In this document: piece after piece, positions 44,345 to 55,722 of the stretch
How positions within the stretch are numbered: the stretch's first letter is position 1
Layout: each line of letters begins with the position of its first letter
Assembly: GCF_030445035.2 (NCBI RefSeq)
Contig: NC_080698.1
Span: 3,355,501 to 3,419,500 of the forward strand
Direction: 5' to 3'
Source of the DNA: Dasypus novemcinctus
Taxonomy: Eukaryota > Chordata > Mammalia > Cingulata > Dasypodidae
DNA: 64,000 bases
Notes under the pieces: model-generated
The model's database searches: none
The model's input: only the letters and a program-made list of their open reading frames with translations
Told to the model about the DNA's origin: nothing
Position numbers and translations under genes: made by a program

Positions 44345-44806
44345 GAAGTTGTTTTTTTATGATCAAAAAACTGCTATTTAGAATTGGCTGCCTGGACTCA
44401 GTTTAGATGATCCCAATTTTGTTGCAACATCTGGAGCATCATGGTCAGCAGCCGGTTGACACACACCTTCTCTCCGTCAGGCCTGATTGGGGTGTTGACC
44501 TTGGCCAGGTCAAGGTCGTAGAGCTTCTTTACTGTCTGGTGTCCTTGACGTCCACCACGAACACAAGTGTGCGGTTGTCTTCACCCTTCTTCACGGCTGA
44601 CTTGGTGGTCAGGGGACCTTGACGATGGCCCAGCAGTCGAGCTTGCTTCTGGGTGCACTTTGCCGGGCTGCCTCCTAGGCCGCCGGAAGGTGGGGGACAT
44701 GCAGACCTTTTCTTTGTGGCCGTGGACGTCTTCCAGGGCTGCCTACTTGGCTTCGTTTGGGGGGGTAGAGGGCTCCCTTCTTCCTTTCAGTGCCATCTTC
44801 CTGAAA
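44345..44806 (-). pseudogene. RPL23A pseudogene: Processed pseudogene of ribosomal protein L23a
   Basis: The minus strand carries an intronless copy of RPL23A mRNA. It starts at an ATG (44796) and runs to TAA (44405-44403). Recognisable parts are SPTFRRP, then [36 protein letters not shown] and the end TKIGII. The span is 394 nt against 471 nt for an intact reading frame. Deletions remove part of the basic N-terminus and the residues after VDVKD, and there are frameshifts and an early stop. Downstream are the RPL23A 3'UTR words ACTGAGTCCAG and CCAATTCTAAATA and then an A-rich tail (CATAAAAAAACAAC, about 44350). Absence of introns with a poly(A) remnant shows L1-mediated retrocopying. It is dead as a coding gene. 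Confidence 0.92.
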
Positions 44807-44869
44807 AAGTGACGGGAACTTTCATATCTTGCTTTTTTCATTTCACATATCTTGAGTACTTATCCTTCT

Positions 44870-45300
44870 AGAATCTGATTTGTTTTCTCTGAGATGAAAG
44901 ATCCCGTCACTGTCCTTCCAATTCCAATTTCCAGAAGGAACCATGGGAGTGGTTTGGTACATATTCTTCCAGATATATTTTGTCCTTGTACAGGAATGGA
45001 AAATACATACCTCTGTTTACATATTCTTTTTAGAAACAATAAGTGGAGCTGTGATCTTTTTTCCCACTTAACATTGTATCCACTTACTCATTCAGTGATT
45101 CTTTTGGGGGCTTCCTCTGTGCCAGTTGCTACATGGAGACCTCAGGGCACTGCGAGGAATGCGGCCTCATTTTGGAAAATGGTACAGAAGTTTCCATAAA
45201 TAATTCCCTTAACCGTTTACCTACACTTTTAGTTTGGTTCTAATATTTTTGCATTGACCAACAAGGTTTCTTCCAGTTTTCTAATGCTCCGTTAGCCCGG
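44870..45300. other. Possible old LINE fragments, no gene
   Basis: Parts such as AACATTGTATCCACTTACTC then ATTCAGTG and GGTTCTAATATTTTTGCATT resemble ancient L1 debris. Not resolved. Confidence 0.25.
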
Positions 45301-47554
45301 ATGATGTGGCAATTGGTGCAGACGATGGAGTCACCACCCTCTAACAACCACCACGTCTGTTCTGGAAACACCATTAAAAAATCCAATTGCCATTAAATCA
45401 AACTAGCATGCAGGGAGTTTCCATGGCATCAGTAAAAACTCCAGTGGCTTCACGTTAGCGAGGCAGCTTTCGCCGGGTGGGCGAGGTGGGCTTGAGCCTC
45501 AAGTTCCTAGAATCCGCCGTGGGGAGGCCAGGGCTCGTCTCCAAGTCCTTCTGCTGCCGTCAGGCGGAGTTGAGTCCACCACAGCTTTAAAAGGCCTGTT
45601 TCTCTGGGCAAGCTGTGTGGGGAGGCCGTGTTTTTTCACCGTGAGTTACCTCGTACTCCCTTGAAATGTCTTCCCGTTGTGCTTTTTATCTCCTGAGCAA
45701 TGCAGAGAACACTTGCCACGGCAGCCCTGACTGCTCCAGGCCCCCGTCAGCGACCTCGTCCCTCTTCCCTTCTCCTCGCAGCCGGCCGCCTCTGCCCCTT
45801 GCTTTAATGCACCGGCCGCGCGGACAGACCCGGCTGTGCACAGGCCCCTCCTGACCGGCTCCAGTCGCTGCTCCGGCCTCGGGCGCGAGGCCCCTCGTGC
45901 TCCTTCCGTCCCGCAGCCAGGGGTGCCCCAGCTCCCTGCTTTTCCCCAGGCTATGCCCCCGGCTATGCCCCCGGCTGGGAATAAACCTTCTCTCGTGGGA
46001 AATTTCCTCTTAAGAATACTCGGAGATGAAAATAAGTGGAGAACATTATTTTTATTTGCAGATAGTTTTTATTAAATCAACTAATAATAAAAAACAAGAA
46101 TACTCAAAATCACCGCTCTACTGAAGTAGTATAGCAGGTGCACAGGGGGCCAGCGGTTTAGATAACCTGAAACAAACAACGGGTGTCCTGTCTTGTCCTG
46201 AAGCTGTAAGTACCCAAAGGGACAAACCCCCCAGTGGGTTAAAATACTAAACACTAAGTAAATGCTATACTAAACACTAAATAAACTCAAACACAGTTAT
46301 ACGTCCTAGAGAATGCTACAGCCTCTAAGGGGCTTGTTAGCCCTCTTAGGATGGCATTGAAAGGCTAAGTCACAATGGTATGCTTGTTTGTTCTCCTCGC
46401 CTTATCTCCAGGTTTTGGGTGATTTTTCTCACACTTCTCCATGCTCAGTTCCCACCCATGTGAAATGAAGGTGGCAAAGCTATGCCCCGTCTCATAGGCG
46501 CTTTGTAAGGTAAATAGTCGGTAGAGCCTCAGCGAATTCCCTCAGCTAACGCGCTCTTTGTGGGAGACTGACAGATTGCCGCGACGGCGTCTGGTAGAAA
46601 GTGTCTCCCCAGAGGTACAGCTTTAGCGCCTGGGGAACATCAGGTAGTCTGGAGGCTGGCTTTGCCGTCTTCTTCATGGTAAGCTGTTAAATAAATCCCG
46701 CCATGGTTGTTACTCGCCGGGGGTGAGGACGACGTTACGCTCTGACTCTTCAAACCGCTCCTCAGGCTTGTTAGCGCAGGAGGCAGCGCGCAGGGCCGCG
46801 GTGGGCGAACTCGGCTCAGGAAGGGGGCGCCGAAGGCTAGGGGGGGAAGTGCTGCCATTTGCGGAAGGTCAAGTGGCCCTGCCCCAGGGCGTGTCAGACT
46901 CTTACATTCAGCTCGGCCAAGGCCCCTCCACTTACACCCCATCCTGATCCCAGATGGCTGGGAAAACCCTACTCGGGTGGCTGCAGACACGGAACTGTCA
47001 AACGAAGTTCAGAAAACAAATTCCAGATGGTTCCCTCTGCAGCGGGATCCTTGCGGCATCCTGCTGGAAGTTCCCTGCCGTGTTTGGTGACTGCCCGGCA
47101 GGGCGTGCTCCATCTCAGGATCTTTTCCTACACAAGAGGTGACCCCTGGCTCGTCTGGATGGCTTCTACTGACACTGGGAAGGTTGCTATGGAGATACAT
47201 GTGGGGGGGCCGCAGGTCGGGACTGGCATGTCCTGCCCCTTAGGCATGGAGGCCCCCTATCCGGGAGAGAGGCAGCACTGCCTCTTCCAAAGAGAGCTCT
47301 GACGGCTCGTGCCTTGTCTCCGCTTGAATCTGTGCAGCAGGTCTTCTGGGAGCAGAGGCAATTTTTGTGTTTCCTCAAGTGAAAACAGCCTGTGAACCCT
47401 AAACTATTTTACAGGTCCAGCCCTAACCTTCCTGACAGGGGGCCTGGAGGTATGAGGCTGTCCCGTCCCCCTTCACCTTGTCCCTTTCCTTTCTGACCTG
47501 AGCTGCGGTGGGATCCAGCTAGACACAAGGTAGATTTTTAAAGGACAGCCCTCT
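45301..47554. other. No gene recognised
   Basis: Unique-looking DNA. On the minus strand an AATAAA (46071-46066) would fit a 3' end, with an AT-rich 3'UTR-like stretch up to about 46690, but no coding exon of a known gene was recognised. The minus frame 46640-46990 has no domain. A 12-bp duplication (GGCTATGCCCCC) lies near 45950. Confidence 0.3.
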
Positions 47555-47612
47555 GGGGGGACCTATTGCCCCAAAGCTCCCCATTTGGGCAGTTGAGAAC
47601 TACTGATCTAGA
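47555..47612 (+). mobile_element. hAT terminal fragment
   Basis: CAGTTGAGAACTACTGATCT followed by AG is the characteristic terminal-repeat end of MER5-like hAT elements. Confidence 0.45.
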
Positions 47613-47834
47613 ACTAACCAGTTACAGGAAAGGCAGCTACACACATAGGACACCATCGACCAAATCTAGAACATGCAGAAGTCTACAGGGCAAAAGACCC
47701 AGGCTTTTCTTCCCAGAAAATAAACAGCATAAAAAACTGGAGCGGAAGGAACTTTACAGATGAAACAAGCAAACAAACAAAAACTCAAGACAAATCAACC
47801 AAAGCATGTGACCCTTGTTAGATCTTGATTCAGA

Positions 47835-48005
47835 TAAACTCATGGTTCTCAGCTGGGGCCAATTTTGCCTGCCTGGGAACACTTGGCAAAGTTTGGAGAC
47901 ATTTCCCACTGCCCGGCAGGGCAAGTGCTCCAGCATCTAGCGAGTAGAGCCCCAGATGCTCTGAATGGCCAGGGAACAGACTGGCCCACAAAAAAGAGCT
48001 TATCT
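47835..48005 (+). mobile_element. MER5A-type hAT-Charlie MITE
   Basis: TGGTTCTCAGCTGGGGCCAA, TTTTGCCTGCCTGGGAACAC, TTGGCAAAGTTTGGAGACAT, GCATCTAGCGAGTAGAGCCC, GATGCTCTGAATGGCCAGG and CACAAAAAAGAGCTTATCTG match the MER5A order closely. Confidence 0.85.
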
Positions 48006-48039
48006 GTCTCCCATCCCCTCCTTCAGAAGCTTTGAGCAC

Positions 48040-48545
48040 TTATTTTTACCCTTGATGTTCTAAAATTTTACCAAGATGTCCTTAAGTGAGTTGTTTTCCA
48101 GTTTGAGGATTCAGGGCTTAGAGATTTTCTTGCATTATTTCTTCAACTATTTCTCCTCTTTACTGTCTCTATTCTCTCTTTCTGAAACTTCCAAGAGGTA
48201 AGGATGAAACCTTGCCTTGGAAATGTCCCTTCATATTTTTACCCTCTATATATTGTAAATTTCCCTTCATGTTTTAATATACATTTTTTTTGAGATCTCA
48301 AAGAATTCCTTCGCTTGATCTTACAACTTTCTACTTTGCTCTTCAGCTCAGTCCATCTTCTACATTTTAAAAAATACAATCAAATTTGTAATTTCCAGAT
48401 CTGTGCTTGATCCTTTTGATGGATATAATATCCCTTCACCTCTCTGAGGAGATGAATTATCCTATTAGTTCCATTAAAGTCATTCCTATGAGTGTCGTAT
48501 TCCATTTGCTGATTTTTTCCATCTCTCTCTAAAGATGTGAGCCTT
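48040..48545 (-). mobile_element. Old L1-type fragment, antisense
   Basis: GCATTATTTCTTCAACTATT, CTCTATTCTCTCTTTCTGAA and TTCCTTCGCTTGATCTTAC resemble the complement of ancient L1/HAL1 5' regions. Tentative. Confidence 0.45.
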
Positions 48546-48751
48546 CTTCAGATGTGAAGAAGCCTATATGTCCACAGTCTTATCTGCTCCCTTCAGTCTG
48601 CTTGTGGATAAGAAGAAGCATCTACAAAACTCAGTATATGCAGAGGGAGTAAAAGGGAAGGGCCTAAGAAATGTCTGGATTCCTGGATGATTGATTGGGC
48701 TGATGGGATGCCATTTATTGAGATATGGAACAAGGTTGAGGCAGAAGATGG

Positions 48752-49190
48752 CTGTGGTGGGTTGAGTTGTGTCCCCACTAAATTCATGCCCTCTGGGGAC
48801 ACGTGGAAGATGATCTTATTTGGAAATTGGGTCACTGCAGATGCGAGTTAAGTATCTTGAGATGGAATTGTTCTGGATTTAGGGTGGGCACTCAACCCAA
48901 TGACCCAATGACTCTTGTTCTTGTAAGACCCAGAGACCCTGGGAGAAGGCCCCATGAGATGGAGGCAGAGATGGGGCTGAAACCACCCCAGGCTGAGGAA
49001 CACAGGAGCCACCAGAGCTGGAGGGACAAGGAACCGTCTTCCCCTAAAGGCTTACGAGACAGCATGGCCCTGCACACACCTTGACCGCAGGCTCTAACCT
49101 GTAGGACTGTGAGAGAATCAAGTCCTGTTGTTTTCAGCCACCAAGCTTGTGGTACAGTTGTTACAGCAGCAACAGGAAGCTAAGACAGTG
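48752..49190 (+). mobile_element. MLT1-type LTR (ERVL-MaLR)
   Basis: GTTGAGTTGTGTCCCCACTA, TTATTTGGAAATTGGGTCAC, GTTCTTGTAAGACCCAGAG, the CAGAGATGGGGCTG block, ACTGTGAGAGAATCAAGTCC, TGTTGTTTTCAGCCACCAAG and TTGTGGTACAGTTGTTACAG occur in MLT1 order over about 440 bp. It is a solo LTR; no internal viral gene is present. Confidence 0.8.
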
Positions 49191-49211
49191 GTTAGTCAAG
49201 CTTTGGACTTC

Positions 49212-49560
49212 TTGTCTCTGGGTGTCTTAGTTATCTATGGCTGCAGGATGAATTACCCCAAAACCTACTGGCTTAAAGTAACAAATATGTATTATCTCAC
49301 ACTGTCTGTGGGTCAGGAATGTAGGGGATGCTTAGCGAGGGGATTCTGTCTCAGGGCCTCCCAAGAGGCTGCCGTGAAGATGTCGGCCAGGGATGTTTTG
49401 AAGGCTGGACTGGAGCTGGGAGATCCACTTCCAAGATGGCCAACTCTCAGGGCTGCCGTTCAGTCCCTGGCCGCAGGCGCCTCTCCCCAGGGGAGCTGGA
49501 TTCCGCTGGCGTGAGTGGTGAGCGAGATGGAGAGGAGGAAGGGGGAGGAAGAGACTGAGA
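49212..49560 (+). mobile_element. Ancient mammalian interspersed repeat, family unsure
   Basis: TTAGTTATCTATGGCTGCAG, GAATTACCCCAAAACC, ACTGGCTTAAAGTAACAAAT, ATTATCTCACACTGTCTGTG, GGTCAGGAATGTAG and GAAGATGTCGGCCAGGG are a widespread repeat order. I do not recall its family name with certainty. Confidence 0.55.
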
Positions 49561-49577
49561 CAGATGCTTCAGTGCCC

Positions 49578-50113
49578 TTTTATCCTTAATTTTTATTTGA
49601 GTAACATATATACAATCTAAAATTTCCACTTTTAGCCACATTCAAATATATAATTCAGTGCTGTTAATTACGTTCACAGTGTTGGGCTACCACCACCGCC
49701 CTCCATGAACAAGGCTTTTCCATCACCACACAGAGGTTCTGTACCAATTATGCATGAGCTCCACATTCCCTATTCCTACCCCAACCCCTGGTAACCTATA
49801 TTCCAGATTCTGACCTACGAATTTGCTTATTCTAGTCATATCATATGAGTGAGATTATATACTACTTGAACTTTTGTTTCTGGCTCATTTCATGCAACAT
49901 AATGTCTTCAAGGTTCATCCACATTGTTGTGTGTATCAGAACACCATTCCTTTCACAGCTGAATAATATTCATGTGTGTGTATATACCGTACCACACTGT
50001 GTTTATCCACTCATCTGTTGAGGGACACTTGGGTTGTTTCCATCTTTTGACAAATGTGAAGGATGCCACTGTGAACATCCAGGTGTGCACATCTGCTCAA
50101 GTCCCTCCTTTCA
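49578..50113 (-). mobile_element. L1 3'UTR, antisense
   Basis: Plus-strand words TTTGAGTAACATATATACAA, AATTCAGTGCTGTTAATTAC, ACCCCTGGTAACCTATATTC, CATGCAACATAATGTCTTCA, TCATCTGTTGAGGGACACTT and GGGTTGTTTCCATCTTTTGA are the complement of the L1MA/MB-type 3'UTR. Confidence 0.85.
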
Positions 50114-50120
50114 ATCAATG

Positions 50121-50334
50121 CCCTTCTTTCTCCCCCTCCCCCTCCCCTCTCCCTCCCCCTCCCCCTCTCCCTCCCCCTCTCCTTCTCCCTCCCCCTCTCC
50201 CTCTCCCTCCCCCTCTCCCTCTCCCTCTCCCTCTCCTTCTTCTTCTTCGGAAGCACTGGGTACTGAACCCAGGACCTCCCATGTGGGAAGCACATGGAAG
50301 AGGCACTCAGCCTCTTGAGCGACATTTGCTCTCC
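50121..50334 (-). mobile_element. Short DAS-related SINE with expanded GGGAGA tail
   Basis: Minus strand: GGAGAGCAAATGTCGCTCAA head (50334), then GGTTCAGTACC B box (about 50262), followed by AAGAAGAAG and a (GGGAGA)n tract to 50121. The CCCTCT tract is therefore the expanded tail of a short SINE and explains the Pro/Ser and Glu/Gly repeat frames at 50011-50385. Confidence 0.75.
50126..50241. repeat. (CCCTCT)n / (CCCCCT)n polypyrimidine tract
   Basis: About 115 bp of pure C/T on the plus strand with mixed five-, six- and longer-base units, likely hypervariable in length. Confidence 0.95.
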
Positions 50335-52044
50335 AATAATGGCTTATTTATTCATTTATTCATGTATTTATCAATGGCTTTTTAATGACCTGGTCTCAGA
50401 AGTTGCCTTCTGTCACTTCTGCTTTATTCTACTCTTTGGAAGTGAACCACTAAGTTCAGTCCATCCTCACGGGGAGGGAAATTAGACTACACCTCTTGAA
50501 GGAAGGAGCTTCGAAGAACTTTTGGACAGGTTTGGGTAACCAATCCCCCTGAGGAATCTGTGCGTTCCCTGGAGATGCCCCGGAGGCTTTGGGCTCTCCG
50601 GGCCTGAACAGCTGCCAGCTGGTCTGGGCTTCAGATATCGCTCTGTGATAGAAACGAGAAAATGAGCGGTCTGGAAGGACAGGCGGCTGCAGTCAGGGAG
50701 TTCAAGGCTTTGGGGTTAAAGCTGTTGTAGGTAATGCCATGTTCCAGGGTGTGGACATGATGTTGGTCCTAAAGTATCAGGTTGAATCATAGGAAATATA
50801 TGACCTTTTAGGTCAAAAACAGTCAAATATCAGGTGTTTCACAGAGTTGAACCTAAAAGAACATTAGAGAAAGTCATTGAAATTCACCTTCTGAACTTGG
50901 TTTCAGGCCAAAGAACCTTGATTACTTATTCTCTGCCCTGACAAAGGGACTAGCTTGGTTTTTCTTTTTGATTTTCTGTGCTCATCTCACCTGACTGTTT
51001 ACTTGCTCTTGGAAAGTTGGCTGCCGTGTTGGACAAAATGAACATGGTACTGTGTTGGAAAATTTACTTTGGGTTTTTCCCATCTCAGGTGGGCCAAGAA
51101 ACTGTGTCTTTCTCTGTATCAGTCAGTCTATGTGGTTGAAACTTAGGAGCTATCATTCATAAATTGAGAATCAGAAATAAAAACTTAAAACCATTTGCTA
51201 AATAAACATATTAAAAATAATTATCTTCAAATGGCAGCAAAGTACAATACTCCAGGTGTCTGAGTCAAAAGTTAGTATGTCTACTTTGAGAGTCTCTGCT
51301 GAACTGACCATTGTATTTGCTGGATACAATAGAGGAATAGGCCAAATACTAAATGAGAATCAGCTCAAAGAATTACCGTAATATCCTTTATATCTTATAC
51401 TTTATGGACCGACACAAGCAGCTTTCGTCCATCCAAGGTTTTGCAAATGGTATGGAAAAGAAGGGCCTGTGGTCCACATCAAGATGAACGTCCTGGCCAC
51501 ATGACCTCATGACTCCCGCTGGCTCCTGCAGTAGCATTGGGCTTGAGCTCTTCATGAACACACACATTTCCTTTGTCCACTGTGCTGTGCTTTGTGCTTG
51601 ACTGCCTCTGGCACTCCTCCAAGGAAAATCGAGAAAAGGTGGGAAGAAAGAAGAGTCACGTCTTCGTTGGCTGGAAGAGAATTTGGGGCTCCATCTCAGG
51701 GTGCCCCCACGCTGCTACCGCAGAGCTGCGAGGCCTGTGGGGGGGGGTGCGGCTTGACCACGTCTGTCCCCTCCTGGCTCACGCTGAGGTTGCAGGAAGG
51801 CTCAGCACAGCCATCTGCACTTCCAGGTGGAAGAAAATCTAAAAGCCCTTGAAATGAGCCCTACACTAATCTACTTCCATCATCATTTTCAAGTCCCGTA
51901 AAAGGGCAGGGCTGCCATTCCCCTCTAGCCTTCCGGTTCTCCCTCGGTTGTTCAGTTGTCTGGCATCCGTCTTACTTTGCTGTAGTGTTTGAAACATTTG
52001 GTCAATGGAACTCATCAATCATTGTCCCCAGAAGAATCTCACTA
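50335..52044. other. No gene seen
   Basis: Unique-looking DNA. A plus frame at 51573-51852 has no recognisable domain and no splice support. Confidence 0.35.
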
Positions 52045-52225
52045 AAGTGTCAGTCCAATAATGCCAGTCCCCTGCCTCTCACCGTTCCGTTGTCTCCTGC
52101 TACCTACAGAAGGAAGTCCAAGTTCCATGGCACAAACCTGTGAGTTTCTGTTTCCTGTGCTGGAATGGACTCCGGCATTTCCTGCCTTTCCCTTATCCCG
52201 CATCCTGCACTCCAGCCTTCCACTT
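52045..52225 (+). mobile_element. L2 LINE fragment
   Basis: CCCAGAAGAATCTCACTAAA, AGTCCCCTGCCTCTCACCGT, CTACAGAAGGAAGTCCAAG and TTCCATGGCACAAACCTG follow L2 ORF2 3' order. Confidence 0.5.
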
Positions 52226-53334
52226 GGAGCTCTTGGGAGCGAGCAGCCTGTTCCCTGGGAGCATTTGCTTAAACAGCCAGAGGCGATTGTTGGGTACTGG
52301 GGCTGCCTGAAGCAGTAGATAACAGGGCAAACAGCAGGTTAACCACAATGCTCAGAAGGAAAAGCTGGAAAATGAGATTCCACAGGGGGATTTTAAAAAC
52401 CCTGACATATTCCTGGGAATTTGGAAGACCACATGTGCCCAGGGCCATGCCCAAGACCAGGAACGACGTCTCAAAACGGGCTGACGCTGAGCTCTGCACG
52501 AGTAGGATGTGATGGCTAAGGTGGAGGAGAACAGCCTGACTGGATGCTGAAGCTGCGCCCAGCACTATACAGGGCCCTTGGCAGAGATGGGGGCTGCTGG
52601 TGCCGGGTCTCCAAGGCTGTACCTGTCCAATCATCTCTGCCCACTAGGCTAACCCAGCAGAGACTTCAGAGGCCACGCATGTCCAGAATATAGAAGTAAC
52701 AGAAGGATCCAGAAAAATCACTACAAACAGGTAACAACAGCCCCTGAGGAGAGAGAATCTGATCTCCAGAATTGACACAGTGTATTATTTAAATTGCCAC
52801 ATCTTCAAGAAAAAAATATAATGTGCAAACATAGTGAGGCCCATCCACAAGGAGAAAGGTAGGCAATAGAAACTGTCCCTGTCAAAGCAAAGACACTGGA
52901 CTTACTAGACAGAGAATTTAAATCAGCTTTTAAAAACATGCTCGAAGAATTGAAGAAAACCATACCTAAAAAGCTAAAGAAAAGTATAACAAGGATGTTT
53001 CACCAAATAGATAATATCATTAAAGAGATACAAATTATTTAAAAAATTTTATTTTTAAAGAAATAGAAATTCTGGAGTTGAAAGTACAGTAACTGAAAGG
53101 AAAGTTTCATGATAGGGGCTAATGTGCAGATTTGGGCAAGTAGGAAAAAGAATCAGCAAACTCACATAAAGGTCAATTAAGATTATCCAATCTGAAAACA
53201 GAAAATAAAAACAGTGAAGAAAAATGAGTAGAGCCTCAGAGACCAGTTGGATACCATCAAGTTATCAATATAAGCATAATGGGAATCTCAAGAAGAGGAG
53301 AGAGAATGAAAGGGACTCAAAGAATATTTGAAGA

Positions 53335-53762
53335 GGGAAGCAGACGTGGCTCAACTGATAGAGCATCTGTCTACCATATGGAGAGTTCAGGATTCAATCC
53401 CCAGAGCCTCCTGACCTGTGTGGTGAGCTGGCCCACATGCAGTGCTGTCTGCTGCGTGCAAGGAGTGCCATGCCATGCAGGGGTGTCCCTGCGTAAGGGT
53501 TCCCCACGCACAAGGAGTGCACCCCACAAGGAGAGCCGCCCAGCGTGAAAAAAGCGCAGCCCACCTGGGAGTGGCGCTGCACTCACAGAGAGCTGACAGC
53601 AAGATGACGCAACAAAAAAGAGAGGCAGTTTCCCAGTGCTGCTGGATAATGCAAGTGGATGCAGAAGAACACACAGCGAGTGGACACAGCAGACAATGCG
53701 GGGGTGGGGGTGGGGGTGGGGGGAAGGGGAGAAGAATAAATAAAATAAATCTTAAAAAAAAA
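53335..53762 (+). mobile_element. DAS-type tRNA SINE inserted in HAL1
   Basis: Head GGGAAGCAGACGTGGCTCAA then CTGATAGAGC, B box GGATTCAATCC, body, a (GGGGGT)n stretch at 53699-53722 and A-tail. The target duplication ATTTGAAGA/ATTTTGAAGA is at 53327 and 53762. Confidence 0.92.
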
Positions 53763-54280
53763 TTTTGAAGAAAACATAGTGGAAAACTTTCCAAATTTGA
53801 TGAGAAACGTTGATCTATACATCTAAGATGATCTGTGAATGCCAAGTAAGATAAACACAAAGAGATCCACCTACAGACACATCAAAATCAAGCTATCAAA
53901 AGACAAAAACAAAGAGGGAATCTTGAAAGCAGCGAGAAGAGACCCATCACCTACACAGGATCACAAGTAAAATTAAGAGCTGACTTCTCATCCAAATCCA
54001 TGGATGTCTGAAGACAATGGTATGACATATTCAAAGTGCTGACAGGAAAAAAAAAAAGTCAACCAGCAGAATTATTTTTAAAAAATGGAGTAAGACGAAC
54101 CCAAATTATAAAAACAAAGCAGCAACAATAAAAACCTGAGAAAATTTGTTGCTACTAGATTTGACTTACAAAAAACCTTAGAGTGTCACCCTTCAGTCTG
54201 AAATGAATGGACGCTAGATAGTAACTCAAATCCAAAGGAAAGAGTAGAGTAGGTAACAAATAGATAAATATAAAAGGCAG

Positions 54281-54704
54281 GGGCAGCGGACTTGGCCCAG
54301 TGGTTAGGGCGTCCGTCTACCACGTGGGAGGTCCACGGTTCAAACCCCGGGCCTCCTTGACCCAAGTGGAGTTGGCCCATGCGCAGTGCTGATGCGCTCA
54401 TGGAGTGCCCTGCCACGCAGGGGTGTCCCCCGCGTAGGGGAGCCCCACATGCAAGGAGTGTGCCCTGTAAGGAGAGCCACCCAGCGCGAAAGAAAGCTCA
54501 GCTTGCCCAGGAATGGCGCCGCCCACACGGAGAGCTGACACAAGATGACTCAACAGAGGGAGACATGGATTCCCGTGCCGCAGACAGCAAGAGAAGCAGA
54601 CAAGGAACGTGCAGCAGGTGGACACAGAGAGTGGACAACCGGGGTGGGGGCGGGGGAAGGGGAGAGAAATAAATAAATGAATAAATCTTTAAAAAATATA
54701 TATA
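54281..54704 (+). mobile_element. DAS-type tRNA SINE inserted in HAL1, perfect duplication
   Basis: Head GGGCAGCGGACTTGGCCCAG then TGGTTAGGGCG, B box GGTTCAAACCC, full body, TAAA/TATA tail. The perfect 12-bp target duplication TATAAAAGGCAG is at 54269-54280 and 54705-54716. Confidence 0.95.
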
Positions 54705-55080
54705 TATAAAAGGCAGAATGAATGGACTTTTTGCCTGTAACTCTTTTTCTTCTATTCCAATAAAAGACAACTGAATAAGGCAATAATTGTAAATCTGTGT
54801 TGATGGGCATACAATATGTAAAAGATAAATGACGATTATAGCACAAAGGAGGGATAAAAGCAGAACTCTAAGAGAGAAAGTCTTTGTAAAATATTGACAT
54901 TAAATTGATGTTAATCCAAACAAGGTTGTTATAAATTAAAGTGTTGATTGTAATCCCCAGGGCAACCACTCAGAGCATAACTCAAAAATATACAATAAAT
55001 GAAAGGACTGGGGATTTGTAGGAGGAGATTGTGGCTGTTGCATATGGTTTACTTTATCCAAGAAATTTAAAAAATATATA

Positions 55081-55706
55081 TATATAAAAGCAGTTAGGAA
55101 ACATTGACAAGACACGTCTAAATGCCCTTGGGTTCCCAGATTAGGGATAAGGAAACTACGAAATTAGGATCTGGACTATTTCCCATTAAGGAAGGACTCT
55201 AGAAATCACTGTGTCCTTGAATCCCACTCCCCTTCCTTCGTCTCTAATCCATTGTGTAACAATGACTAGGTCACCATTTGGTGCTGCTACTGTTGGCTGG
55301 AAAAAATTCAGATCCATAGTTCTCAGAAACCAGATCAATCCCATTGATTGCAAGATGATGAATGACCCTTGAGGAAAATCCCATATACCTTATAATTGCT
55401 CCTTTATCAGAGGAAGACATCTTGAAACAAGATTTAATAAGAAGAGTAAATGCATTGCAGGTAGGCGCTCGAGAATTACAAACGGGAAACAGTCACCATT
55501 GTGGGAAGAGGCTGAATTTATTTGCTAACTGGTAGGGAGCAGAGTGATGCAGCAGAATCACACACGAAGAGTAGGAGACGTAACAAAATCCCTGCTCTGT
55601 CGGCCTTCCCCAGCCCCCCTGGAAGGTGAAATGGACGTCAACTCCCACCACCTGTGTCTTCCTTCACCTGGTTCCTGACCCTGCAGAAAGTAAGAGTGGA
55701 AGCCTC
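55081..55706. other. No gene seen
   Basis: AT-rich unique-looking DNA with no coding frame or clear repeat. Confidence 0.35.
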
Positions 55707-55722
55707 AATGCTACAGAATTTT

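Larger units (their letters stand above)
52320..55080 (+). mobile_element. HAL1/L1-type LINE split by two SINEs
   Basis: Three collinear plus-strand blocks (about 52320-53334, 53763-54280, 54705-55080) carry HAL1-like sequence. Examples are GGGGGATTTTAAAAACCC, GACTTACTAGACAGAGAATT, GGAATCTTGAAAGCAGCGAG, TTGCTACTAGATTTGACTTA followed by AGAGTGTCACCCTTCAG, and TAGATAGTAACTCAAATCC. All frames are broken. The minus frame at 52269-52634 is a chance frame over its 5' end. Confidence 0.65.

Noticed and set aside
46040..46990. Minus-strand 3'UTR and last exon of an unknown gene
   Set aside because: An AATAAA and AT-rich stretch are present, but the adjacent 116-codon frame has no similarity I recognise and no clear splice acceptor.
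50011..50385. Pro/Ser-rich and Glu/Gly/Arg-rich frames
   Set aside because: Products of the polypyrimidine SINE tail.
52269..52634. Hydrophobic 121-codon minus frame suggestive of a membrane protein
   Set aside because: It overlaps the 5' part of an old HAL1-type LINE and is probably a chance antisense frame.
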